Assembly: GCF_016906535.1 (NCBI RefSeq)
Contig: NC_057374.1
Span: 868,001 to 932,000, forward strand
From: Rhizoctonia solani
Lineage: Eukaryota; Basidiomycota; Agaricomycetes; Cantharellales; Ceratobasidiaceae
DNA length: 64,000 bases
Direction: 5' to 3'
The position numbers and the translations under genes were made by a program. Under the pieces are notes generated by a model that saw nothing but the letters and a program-made list of their open reading frames with translations, was not told the DNA's origin and did not search any database. This document shows, piece after piece, positions 24,513 through 35,853 of this stretch (position 1 is the first letter of the stretch; every line of letters starts with the position of its first letter).

Positions 24513-25768
24513 ATGTCCCGAGTCTCGACTACCATGCCACTTCGACTAAGGTCGCCTTCCGCATCAAGCGATGACGCCCCCTCACTTACATTTAACTGGG
24601 ATAACGTCGGACGTCCACTCACTCCAGATTCAAGTAAGTACCCAAGATTATATGTACAGTATCGAGGACTAAACAACGCCACCCACTTCAGCCGTTTCCG
24701 ACAATGCACCATCACCACCTGCCAATCTTTTGCCTATAGAAGACATGTATGTCTATGGAGCTGCACCTTTGATACAACCACCAGCTGGTATCGTTCGGTG
24801 TCGAGAGTGTGACAAACCCCTTCTGGCTACCGCGCTTGCAACCCACGCTGGTGAGTACACGTGCCTACGGCGTCTGTTTGTTGCTTTCTGATTTTGACAT
24901 GCTCTCTAGTTAATTGTGCCGAAATCCGTGCTGGAGGAGATAAAACCAAGCTCAAAGAAGGTAAGCGTTTTCTCTTCTGCATTTCACCTTAGTTTCATTT
25001 TGGAACGCTAGATGGTTCCACAAGTAAGAAACGGAAGTCCGACGGTGACGAACCAGATGGACCCAAGAAGAAGAAGTCGAAGAAGAGGCTGCTAAATCGG
25101 GCAAAGGTGCTCGTATCAAAGGTAAGGCGTCTCACTTTACCATATCAACCGCTTTTTCCTACTAACCTTCACCCACGCTCAGGCCCGCTTAACCTTGACA
25201 AACACTGTGGGGTGATCAACAAGAATGGGATGCCCTGCGCACGTAATATTACCTGCAAAGTCCACGGGATGAACGCCAAGCGGGCTGTCCAAGGCCGTAC
25301 TAAATCCTACGACCAACTCTTCATCGAACACAAACGAGCGACTGACCCTAACTATGTCGAACCAGTAAAACGCGAGACCAAGGCTGAGAAAAAGGCTAAG
25401 AAGGACCGCGAACGAGAACTTAAAAAGGCTGAGAAAGAGGCGGTTGCAGCGAAAAAACGAAAGCACCCGGGCGCACCTCACCAAGGTGGTGGTGGCGGTG
25501 GAATAAATGGTACGGAGCCTTGGGGGTCTCTGGTGGCGCAGGCGGGCAAGTTCGGGGAGCGTCCACCGACTATGAGAGTGGCTTAGACACCGACGTGGAA
25601 ATGGATGTCCTCATTCGCAGTGTACGGGCCACTCGACCCGTACCGCTTGCCGATCGCGATAACGTAGGCAATTGGTTTATTGCACGCAACGAATGGCTAC
25701 GAAGCACTCGAGATCTTCTTGGCGATGCATTGGGAGGGGCGGGATTTTCGGCTAGAAGAATTGGCTAG
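24513..25768 (+). CDS. SGF73: SAGA deubiquitinase-module subunit Sgf73 (SCA7/ataxin-7 family)
   Basis: Start MSRVSTTMPLRLRSPSASSD. Exon 2 contains GIVRCRECDKPLLATALATH followed by VNCAEI, a C-X2-C...H-X3-C zinc finger typical of Sgf73. A Lys-rich linker (SKKRKSDGDEPDGPKKKKSK) leads to the SCA7 domain LDKHCGVINKNGMPCARNIT, CKVHGMNAKRAVQGRTKSYD. A charged Lys/Glu helix and a Gly run follow. Sgf73 anchors the Ubp8 histone H2B deubiquitinase module to SAGA and links it to mRNA export. After the Gly run the frame needs a short intron (about 25510-25541) to reach DYESGLDTDVEMDVLIRSVR and NWFIARNEWLRSTRDLLGDA, a typical basidiomycete C-terminus; without splicing the protein would end at ...PPTMRVA. 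Stop TAG at 25766-25768. Confidence 0.87.
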
Positions 25769-28420
25769 GTCCACTGACTGATTTCAGAGTCTGTTTGTGG
25801 CGACGGTAGCCAATACTGTATCACTTTCCCCTTGCCGGACATCTCAACATTCGCTCGTGTTTTTTATCGCTTGCTTCTTTTTCTTTTTTTGACTAATTCT
25901 GTTGTATAACTAGGATGTATCATATCTTTAACAAATATTATACCCAGGGCTTTCTTGCGTTTTTAACTACTGTACTAGTGAAAAGGACCTGCGAAGGTTA
26001 CCAAATGAGGCCCTTTGTTCCATTTCCACAAGCATCGCTTTTGAATAACGAAATCACTACGGCACAACTGGCTTGCCCTGTGTGGCACTAGATACAAAAG
26101 CAGGATCCGGCCATCCACAGGAATTTGTTTTATAATAACATGTACCTCGGATCACAACGCAATTATAGTTCGCTCAACTCTAATCTCATTTTATTAAATC
26201 CACTGTCCAGAGCTCGCTAATCCTAGATAGCTTGCCTCCGCCCGAGTACTGGTAGAGATATGATCGGCACAATGTAAGCAAAGCACACATACGAATGTAG
26301 CCCACCGCGTATAACGTGTTCATTAGTACAGCGTTTCATGAGAAAGTATCCACCGGAGCAGAGGTTAGGCCCATGCTACGCGACAACATCATGCGTGAAC
26401 CGAACACCCGAGAAGCCCGACAACTCGCAATTCGGGCACTCGGAGATCGCCAAGTTGCGACATCTATAAACTGGCAAGTGCATCGCAAGTCGAGGTCGTG
26501 TCGATCGATGTACCCACAAGTCCCAGTCCCCTCTAATGCACTAGTCTTGCTATGAACCCCGGACTTTGAATTCGGGGATTATCAACGAGAGGCGATCAAA
26601 GAAAGATGCAGAGTAACCGATGAAACAGGCATTTCAGTAATTACATTGCGGACATGTGCTTTTGTCCAGTCTAGAATAGTTAGCACATCAGTCACGGAAT
26701 AGTAAAAGACTACTCGCAAATGCTGAGGTCCACTTTCCTAAAGCGTCAATCCACTAACTCCGATGATGTTCCTAGCACGGTGATCCCCATAATCCTGTTA
26801 TTCCTCCCTACACCAATGCAAGACACCCAGTGTATTGATATGCATAGTACAATGCTTTGTTATGTGCGGGTCAACCCGCATAAAAATCCACTTTACTATC
26901 GCGCCGCAAGACCGTCAGCGTGAGAGTTGCCTTGGATTTATTAGGCGTTAAGCGGTTGTTGATAGTTAATTGCATATTGGGCTCGCGAATATGTGCCTCA
27001 TCACGTGCGCGTGGATCGTGAATTGTCTAATGAGCTGACATAGTGGAAGCGGTTAGGGTGTCATTTTGAAACTGATCTGCTTCTACTGTGTCGGTCTAAC
27101 TATAAATGTGCCTCCTCGGATTAGGGGCAAGCATTCTGTACTTTTCGGCTGGGTTGGTACGGGTCTTTATATCGTGATCGCCTGGCTGACTATTTAGGTT
27201 ATCCCATCGGTGGTGAGAATATGTAATACCAACTATCACTGAGACTTGGTCTACAACTGGAGCTGACTCCGTAATAATCATGCTCCCTCTTTGCATAAAT
27301 CGGCAAAACACACGTGCCTCTAGAACTAGAGCGTATATATATTTTCGGCTCAATATATTAGAATTTATTCTTATCTGGACAAATTTTAAACCTACAAGTC
27401 CTGGTGCTGTATTCCTCGTTTGGTGTATTGCTTATTATGATCTTGTATACTGTTAGGAATGAGGAACGGAAATACTATATAAGATGATTGGCCTCCATTC
27501 CATCGAGTGTCTAAACAGCCCTAGCCAATGATCACACGGAAGTATGGGCCAAGCACTGTGCACTAGCACTAGAAATGCGCTACTTAAAAATAGAACCTGA
27601 AATACAAATGAGCTTTCCAAGGTTCGGATTGGACTAGTAATTTCTCTCAAACCACGAAGTAGTACAAGAATTCGAAGCAACATGTTGAGTTTGAAGAAAA
27701 TTTACAGCTCACGCTTTCGCAGAGCTTCTGTAATTAGCTCTATTTAACTCCAGCTACAAAATATAGAGTATTTTCTATCCGGGGTGGCACTTAGTATGGC
27801 TAGACCTTGTGGATAATTTCCATTGTAGGACATTTGATTGCCAGTACTATTTGTCATAATGATCGATTACGACGTCAACTTCATAGATCCCTGAGTCCAT
27901 GGCTGTGGCTCAGGGCTCAGGGGCGTTCTGGTGCAACATTCTACCGAGGCGTGGGGATATTGTGCCGGTCAAAGGCACTACGGCTGGTTATCCCGGTGAA
28001 ACTACATGCGTATTGTGCGCAGCCGTATCATCGATGTATGGAGTCATGAAAATGTGGCCGCAACCCATCATTGGTTAGGTGGAGGCCCACACCAACTAAT
28101 ACTCCAGCTTTAGTGAATGGGTAGTCACGGACGCGGTGTGCCCGGAAGATCGTCTAACTTGATAGGCGGTTCCATTTCATCACTGCAGCTTTGGCTTGTC
28201 AGGCAATTTCGAAACTTGGATGAATCCAAAACCTGGAGGCGTAACCATCTTTCATCAGGGACTTAGAAGCTTTATAGCGGAGTGGATTGGTTATAAGTGT
28301 GGACCTCGTCTTACTACTTGAACACCCCCCGTATCGACCCGACCGCCCACCAAACGGTTTATAGTTGAACGAGTCGTTCATTTGTTACATCTTTTCAGGC
28401 GATCAAGAGGGCTACACAAA
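25769..28420. other. 2.6-kb gene-poor interval
   Basis: Beyond the SGF73 3' flank I found no gene. Open stretches at 26316-26555 (+), 27096-27353 (-) and 27453-27683 (-) have no recognised motif or supported splice partners. No terminal inverted repeats or transposase motifs were identified. Decayed copies of a membrane-protein gene cannot be excluded. Confidence 0.45.
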
Positions 28421-30349
28421 ATGGCGGCCATGGACCTTTTGTGAGTGTCGCACGATGAAACCTTGGTACTGCCTACTCATCTAGCAAATGCCAGGCTTGG
28501 GCCTATCCTGTTAGGTACCATTGTCAACATTTGGCTCTATGGGATCATGGTTACGCAAACGACAATGTACTATGTAGCATTTCCCAGGTATGCTGATCGT
28601 TTCATTTTTTAGCTGTCCATGATGATGCTCATATTTGACATTGTAGAGACCATCGGTGGATTAAGACTCTGGTAAGATTGAACCGCTTGACATTAGAAAA
28701 TGTATCGCAGGATAGTGTTTATTTTATTCCACCAGGTTGGCTACATGTTCGTTGTGGATACACTGAACAGCATATTCGACATAGGCCTAGTTTGGAAATA
28801 TACGATTACCCTGTTTGGTTAGTACGTTTGGTCACAGCCGAAAGATAGGTTTCGCTTAATAATTTTTTTTTATCTTGCACAGGTGATCATGACGGAATCC
28901 TTGTTTCATCATGGTGTGAGTGTAGTTACCATATGATTTGCTTTCAGTAACTGATTTGTTCTTTCTAATTGCAGGGTTCAACGTTGGTAAGTTCCGACAT
29001 GACTTTCATGCGATTGATTTGTAAACCATCGGGTTTTTTCTTAGAACCTGTGATGACGGTCATGATCTCCTCTACAACCCAAGGCTTCTTCGCATGGCGT
29101 ATTGCGAAGCTGACTGGACAGCCCTGGATGGGATGGGCATTGCCCTTTCAGCATTCATTCAATTTGGTGAGCGGAAGCCTTCGAAGATTGCATGGTAGCT
29201 AACATGTTAATTCAAGCTGCTGGTCTGAGTTCCACTATTGGCGCGTTTATTGTCCAAGATTTCGCCCGATTCCAGGAATTGAAAGCAGTATGTGAGAGTC
29301 CACGACCTAGCCGAGATAATCACTGACATCATTCTAGGCCGTGATCACTTGGTTAGGTCTCTCGGCACTCACCGACGTTGTCATCACTTGCATTCTCAGC
29401 TGGTACTTGGTAAGGCATGGATATCATAATGAAAGGGTCTATTTAACACTGGTTTTCTAGCATACCCATCGTACCGGCTTTTCGAAAACAGATGATATTA
29501 TCACTCGATTGGTCCGCTGTGAGTTTCATATCGAACGCCTATTGTTCTAGCCAGCATTAAAGCAAATATCAGTGACGGTACAAACCGGATTAATCACAAC
29601 ACTGTGGGCCACCACCGATCTGATCCTGTACTTGGGCTGGGTAAGCTTATTCATTTGAATGCAAGAATTCCATCTGACTTCCCTATTCAACTAGTCGCAT
29701 AATCTGTAAGCCTATTCTGCGTTTATTACAGTAGAGATTTGAACTCATACTCCGTGGCCAGCCATTTGTTTTTCCAACTTCCATTATGTGCGTACAACCT
29801 TAAGCTTACAGTTGCCGGCTGTTGATTCAGCGTTCCCTATTTAGGCAAGCTGTACACGAATTCGCTAATGTCGACCCTGAACTCTCGTGCCGGATGGGGT
29901 GGAAGCTTCACTTCATCCACCACAGGAAATGTGGATCCTATGTCCAGGTCGGGTGGTGGAGGTAATGGGCAACCCACTGGTCGTAAAGCTCCTGCAGTTT
30001 GGCGTCCTGATCAGGCCAAGTCTGTAAGTGTGCCTCATTGTGTGTATCGATGAACTTATTTCTCACGTGTTTCCCAGAACCAGACAACAGCAATCCAAGT
30101 TATGACTACAGCAACTGTGAGTTTAGTTATGCTACACCACTTTACAATAGGCTGAAATATAGGTTTTAGGTACATCGCGATGACGGATTCGAGTTAGAAG
30201 AATATGGCTTTGATACGAAAAGGGTCCACCCCGAAGACATCGAAGCGTTTGGGGCTCAGTCAAAAGTGCAATTACCAGGTGCACCATCTGGCACTGCGAT
30301 CTCCGACGAGACTTCAATGCATTCAAGAGGATCATTTGAAGCAAAATAG
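28421..30349 (+). CDS. DUF6534-family multi-pass membrane protein (copy C)
   Basis: This is the clearest of the four copies. Exon 1, MAAMDL (28421-28440), joins in phase 2 after a 54-nt intron to LGPILLGTIVNIWLYGIMVT. Then follow DHRWIKTL, MFVVDTLNSIFDIGLVWKYT, EPVMTVMISSTTQGFFAWRI, AKLTGQPWMGWALPF, LLVSSTIGAFIVQDFARFQE, AVITWLGLSALTDVVITCIL, HTHRTGFSKTDDIITRLVR, TVQTGLITTLWATTDLILYL and KLYTNSLMSTLNSRAGWGGS. A long polar tail of about 130 residues ends SMHSRGSFEAK (stop 30347-30349). Hydrophobicity suggests about seven membrane helices with a cytosolic C-terminus. No biochemical function is established for the family. It points away from SCC2, as do copies A and B on the other side. Confidence 0.85.
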
Positions 30350-31015
30350 GGGCTCGTTGACCGAGTTTTTATGGGCTAGCCTGACATATAGATCGGTGTT
30401 CCTGGACCCAACCATTTTATATCATAATTGTATATAATGTTTATTTCGTGTCGTTCTCTATTGGTTTATCTTTTCCCAACCTGTATTTTATACTCAATGA
30501 TGATCGTATAGCCTTCTTTTGGATTAAGTGATGGATCGATCTCAAATACTACTCCAGGGGTTTTATCCTAGTCATAATAATCGGCATAATGATGTTAAAT
30601 AAGTTGATCATCAATGCCTAGAAAACGGACCCAGTAGGAGTAGTCCATCAACTGTGCGTGCGCATTAACTACGGGTTGTTGTGTCAATTCTATTTCACTT
30701 GTTTTTTTTGCTGGTTTAACGTTCTTTCTCACAAGGTGTCGTGCTTTTTTGGGGTCCGTATAAACTTCTCGCGGCTGTCAACAAAGTGGTTTTCGGACCA
30801 ATAGGAGGTCGGGATATCAGCATTTGTAGATCTGGCCGGGCTCAGCCATGCACTCTCTGCTCTGGATGGGCCCAATTGGTTCTGGAGCTGGTTTACGCTT
30901 GATTATTCGCCGTCTGCAAGCTTAATATTGGCTCGTTCGTAGGGCGACACTAGACTAAATCTAGTTTGCCAGTGAATTGGCCTAAAGAGCATACACGTAT
31001 CTTAGACCTTGATAT
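30350..31015. other. Intergenic interval between DUF6534 copies C and D
   Basis: No gene was seen. It holds the 3' flank of copy C and the promoter of copy D. Confidence 0.45.
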
Positions 31016-32830
31016 ATGGATATCTCACACAGGTTCACCATGTTCCCAAATTTTCTGGTCGGTGCTCTATCTGACTGCGCTCCTATAGTGTGGGCCCCAT
31101 TCTCTTGGGCGCCATATTCAACTCGCTGCTCTTGGGCGTCATGATTGTCCAATGTCAAACTTATTATACCCATTTTCCGTGGTATGTCGGAGGTTCTCTA
31201 TGAGTCCTGTTGATCTCGTTTCAAATGACTAGTAGTGACCACACGAGGCTAAAGTTCTTGGTATGTATCAGTGTTCGATGGCTCAGTTTTAGTTTATATT
31301 AATCAGCTTAGGTTACTTACCTGCTAATTATGAACTTGTTCAACACTGGGTTCGATATCGCATTAGCATGGCATTATTCTGTAAATTTGTTCGGTACGCA
31401 CCCTATTTCCCCAAGTACATATATGCAGTACCATAACATTTGTGAACTCAGGAAACTTCTCAGCTGTTGAAAATTCAATGTGGCGTGAGTACAACATCCC
31501 GCAAGCTAGGCGTTTTTGTTAAGCGTAAATCGCCATAGTCTATACGATCGGTAGGTACAAAGCTGCTAGGCTAATCGGAACTAACGCCGGGGTGTCTACG
31601 GACAGAGCCGGTGATGACTGTATGTACTAGAGTAGCAAGGCAAGATGGCATCCGAAGCTGATGAAAATGCATTCGCAGGTCATGATTTCGACAGTGGTTC
31701 AAGTATTTTACGCGTGGAGTATAAGTCGAATCTCCGGTTGGGTATGGATTGGATATGCTATTGCCGGGTCTGCTGTAGTTCAATTCTGTTGAGTCATTGT
31801 TTAATTCGATAAGGCTCGAATTCTGACCTCAAATAGGTGCTGGGGTGGGGGGATCTATCGGTAGTTCATTGGTCACAGACTTCAAATTGTTTTATAGGTT
31901 CAGAGCGGTTCGTCACTCTAGATGTAGTGGTGTTGATTTTTCTCATACTTTGGCTTTGATATAGTCAGTGATAGTTTGGCTGAGTTTGTCCACAATAACG
32001 GATAGCACAATCTCGGTGATACTGGCATCATACTTGGTAACGGAAGCTCCTATTTGCTTTGCTTGATATCGAGAGCTGATTACTATTTAGCATAAGCGTC
32101 GTACAGGGTTCTCAGCTACGGATCACCTTATATCTCGACTGATACGACGTAAGTACTCTCGAATAACATAGAAAAAACTTCATTAACACGCTAGATTAGT
32201 GGTCATACAAACTGGCCTCATAACGACAATATGCGCCGTTGCTGACCTGGTTACTTTTCTTTGCCTGGTATATTTTCTGATCCCTTCCGACAAGGTGATT
32301 CACTAACTGTGCAATCATTGCATTTAATAGAATGACAATCTGTGAGCTCAGTATCGTCATTTAGCCCATGCTAACAGTCAATATATAGACATATTTTCTT
32401 TCAGCTGATCTTGTGTGAGTGATCGATTTATTTTAGTGACGTCTGTGTATCGATCACAATACCGTAGGCAAAGCTTACACGAACACTCTACTATCAACAC
32501 TCAACTCCCGCACCAAAGAAGATGTAGCCGAACCGCGAACGGTCGAAGCCCATAGGGCTGTCGTAGTAGCTCGGGGTCATGGGCTTGAGGCCAAGGTGAG
32601 TTTATATTGGGCCTCATGGTGTACATGTCATGAATCATGCTCAAATGGTTATCAAGGAACCTCCCATAGGTTGCTATACTAATGAACCAGCGATTTCGCA
32701 CATACACACGGATTCGAATTCCGGTCAAATGTTAGACACCAAGCCTCTAAAGCTGCCTCGATGGTATTACATAGCACCAGTTCTGAAATGTGTTAGGAGT
32801 TCAGCAGTAATCTTGTCAATCAAAGGATAG
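31016..32830 (+). CDS. DUF6534-family multi-pass membrane protein (copy D)
   Basis: Exon 1 (MDISHT, 31016-31032) joins after a 56-nt intron (31033-31088) to VGPILLGAIFNSLLLGVMIV. Then follow LLIMNLFNTGFDIALAWHYS, VMISTVVQVFYAWSISRISG, WVWIGYAIAGSAVVQFC, VIVWLSLSTITDSTISVILA, HKRRTGFSATDHLISRLIR, VIQTGLITTICAVADLVTFL and KAYTNTLLSTLNSRTKEDVA. The middle region has one intron not matched in copy C (inside EPVMT/VMIST, near 31615). It is the most diverged copy: the invariant TGL..T.WA..DL helix reads TGLITTICAVADL and the LYTNS motif reads AYTNT. The last confident coding base is near 32595 (GHGLEAK). Splicing in frame to EPPIGCYTNEPAISH and a stop at 32830 is possible but not proven. Confidence 0.7.
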
Positions 32831-34142
32831 GGTATGGGTGTACCCAGCTAAACCTACCATCATATACTATTAAATTCATGCTATGACCACGAGGATTGAA
32901 ACGCACTTGTGGAGGTGGAGGTGGTTTATTTTTTCGGTTCATCCTGTGATTCCAGTACTGATCCCAGATTCTACGGCCGCGGTCTCAATATATGCGTTGC
33001 GTAACTCTGCCTCGATACGGGGTAATTGCAATCACCCACAACATTAACTTAGCTCTCGAGAGGCATAACACAGATTACCACCATTACACCAATCTTTCTC
33101 CAAGACGCTCAATATGAATACCTAAAGTATTCAGCCAGAATAGAAGCTCTCTTCTTGCCAATCCACGCAAAAATATACTTTTTTTTTTATAACTGGAAGC
33201 AAATATCACAAATGGTATGGGGTCTCCATATCAAGCGAGTACCGACTGGTAGGCTATTCAATTTCACTTCCTATGGTACATTCCAAGCTGATCAAGCCCG
33301 CCAAGCCGCAGCTGCAGACACGGGTATCTTATGCATAGCTAGCATAATGGACGGAGATTTTCATTGATGACTAACTATATATGCTTAGCAACTGAGTCTG
33401 TGGGCACTGAGACACGGGCCCAACTCCTACTGCAAGAAGTGCACCAACATCCGCTCCTTGTAGCACAGGTAAGCAACATTGATTCACCGTTGGTGAGCTC
33501 AACAATGGAACTTATGTACACAGACGTGCAAATGCAAACAGAATGCAACGCATGACTGTACCTAGCAAAAACTAAAGCTGTACTTAGGAACCATTAAGAC
33601 ATGCGATAAGCTTAAAGGATATAAATAGTGTCTATACATAGCGTGAGATTAAGAGTCATGTATTAGAGGTACTATATCCCAACGCTATATACATATGTAG
33701 TACCAAAGCAAGCTCTTCAGAAGAAAATTGGCTACTTGTCTGGACATGAGCACATTATATCCAATACTCGACTAATGGCCTCTGTTTTTATCCAACGAGA
33801 ACGCGCCGACCCCCACGTGATTGTGGACTCGCGCCTTCGACAATCAAATTGCTTGATCTCGACGACGTTTATCAGCGCTCTTATACCCTGTTTTCGGTGT
33901 ACGCAGGTCAGCATATTGACACTGCATGCGCCACACTTCTCGTATAATATCCCATTTTCGCGCTTATTTTCTTGGAAATTTGGGTGCTCGGAATTGGGAC
34001 AAAGGACTAGCGGGAACACGTGTTTTAGCGAGGTATGTGCGTTCAAATATATACCCCAACGCCCTAGTCACCACAAGTGAAGTCATACAGATACTTTACT
34101 TCGGAGCCGTTTCGCCCCCCTCGTAACCTGTTCTCTTGGCCC
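32831..34142. other. Gene-poor interval upstream of NTA1; contains CACGTG sites
   Basis: No convincing gene was seen in 1.3 kb. CACGTG motifs occur at 33814-33819 and 34017-34022; the latter is 121 bp upstream of the NTA1 start and may be regulatory. Confidence 0.45.
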
Positions 34143-35454
34143 ATGACTGATTCAGTAGCAGAGGGGAACAAGCCACTAAGGGTGGGACTCGTCCAGTTTG
34201 ATCCCAAGGTTTGAGCAATCCGGTTCTGTAGCCTCTCATCAATACTTACAACTGTACGCTCGAACCTAGGTGGAAAATGTAGAATACAATATACAGAGAG
34301 TGAAGGACCGCATTGCTAGGTGAGTTAATCAGCAATCATGTGGCGCATGCCTGCCAAACTGTCTAACCTTGGATGGCGTGTATGCAGCCTGGAACCAGGA
34401 ACTGTTGATCTACTATGCCTCCCTGAGATGACTTTTACAGGTTAGTCTTTGCCAGTGATCTTCGTTGCCATCGCGTGACTTTAACTAGCGCTTTCTTTTC
34501 TTTTCTTGTGCGGCACATCTTGTAACAGGTTATATCTTTCCCACCGCCGAGTCTATCACGCCGTTTGTGGAATATCCAGACAAGAGTCCTTCGAGACAGG
34601 CATGCGCCGAGATAGCACAACGCTTAAAATGCTACGTTGCCGTTGGTTATCCGGCACCAAGTTTAACACCACAGGAAAGCAAGGAGCAAGCAGGAACTGA
34701 TGCTTCAGACCCGGCTGGAGAGACAAAAAAATCCGAGGGTGTGGCGAGGAATAATGCCATCGTTGTGGACCCAAGTGGGCAAATCATACACGAGTATACC
34801 AAGACGAACATGTTCGAAACTGACCTACCATGGGCTCAACCTGGTGAATGCAGCACTAAAAATGATATCTCTTGGTCCATGTTATCTTACTGCTTCTCCA
34901 GGCAATGGGTTCACTACCTTCACGACTTCACTGAAGACTCTGGGTACAGTTTCCCTCGCTATATGCATGGACCTCAACCCACATCCACCAAACGTCTGGT
35001 CATCTGCGGAAGGTAAATATCTGCTTCCGTTTGATATAAAAATACTAAAAATCTTTAACCGATGCTGTAGGCCCGTACGAGTTAGCCGACTACTGCATCG
35101 AACGGAACGTCCAAACCCTGATCTTGCTCTGCGCCTGGCTCGATTCCGGTGCTTCCCCTGAGGATACTCAGTTCGATGCTCAAACTATTAGCTACTGGAT
35201 TGCCAGGCTGAGGCCATTGTGGCACTTAGGATCGGACAAGTATACCGTCATTATATGCAATCGAACGGGCACAGAGCGAGGTCAGGAACTTTTTGCCATG
35301 AGGCAAATTATGTAATTTAACGCCCATAACAGGCAGCAAGTTCGCAGGATCTTCCACAGTGTTGCGTAGCCAAACTGACAAGCATTTGCCAAAAATCTTG
35401 ACAGTGATGGGGAGAGAAGAAGAGGCGGTACGGGTGGTGGATATATCAGAATGA
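34143..35454 (+). CDS. NTA1: Protein N-terminal amidase Nta1 (nitrilase superfamily)
   Basis: Start MTDSVAEGNKPLRVGLVQFD. The C-N hydrolase triad is visible: Glu in DLLCLPEMTFTGY, Lys in HEYTKTNMFETDLPW and Cys in TVSLAICMDLNPHPP. The PLRVGLVQFDPK opening is usual for the superfamily, and the C-terminal half carries the Nta1-like segments ELADYCIERNVQTLILLCAW and FDAQTISYWIARLRPLW. The final exon reads SKFAGSSTVLRSQTDKHLPK and ends EEAVRVVDISE (stop 35452-35454). Nta1 deamidates N-terminal Asn and Gln to Asp and Glu, feeding proteins into the Arg/N-degron pathway. Distinction from other nitrilases rests on the overall length and the C-terminal segments, so the specific call is likely but not certain. 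Confidence 0.8.
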
Positions 35455-35853
35455 AGGGAGCTAGACATTTCGGTGCAGCTGTTTCATATAAACTATGGAC
35501 GACAAAGACCCAGAACGATGAAAATAGAATAGTCAATGAATAGGGTATGGAACTGAAAAGTAAGGAAAACAAGTGGTATGCATACAGAGGGGGTAGACAA
35601 AGCTAATAAAGTCTATTGTGGAGCTGGATTTGGCTGGACTGGGCTAGAGGGATCCCATGGCGCTTCAGACACCCTATTACGAAAGACGGGCTTTAGCCTT
35701 GTTCTGGTTACTCCAGGCCCAGATGAGCCATGGTTTACGGAAGTTTCGCTCGCCGTGCGCCGCATCACGCCTCGTCGCCGTGGAGCAACCCCAGGAAGCC
35801 GAGGTGCAATGTGAGAGCTGGTGTTCCCATCCCCGTCCTTGACATTGAACGGT
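35455..35853. other. Convergent 3' interval
   Basis: This lies between the stop codons of NTA1 (+) and the septation kinase (-), and presumably holds both 3' UTRs. Open stretches here show no motif. Confidence 0.5.

Noticed and set aside
31041..31180. Copy D as a pseudogene without a start codon
   Set aside because: An apparent frameshift after ATG 31041 disappears once the micro-exon at 31016-31032 and a 56-nt intron are recognised.
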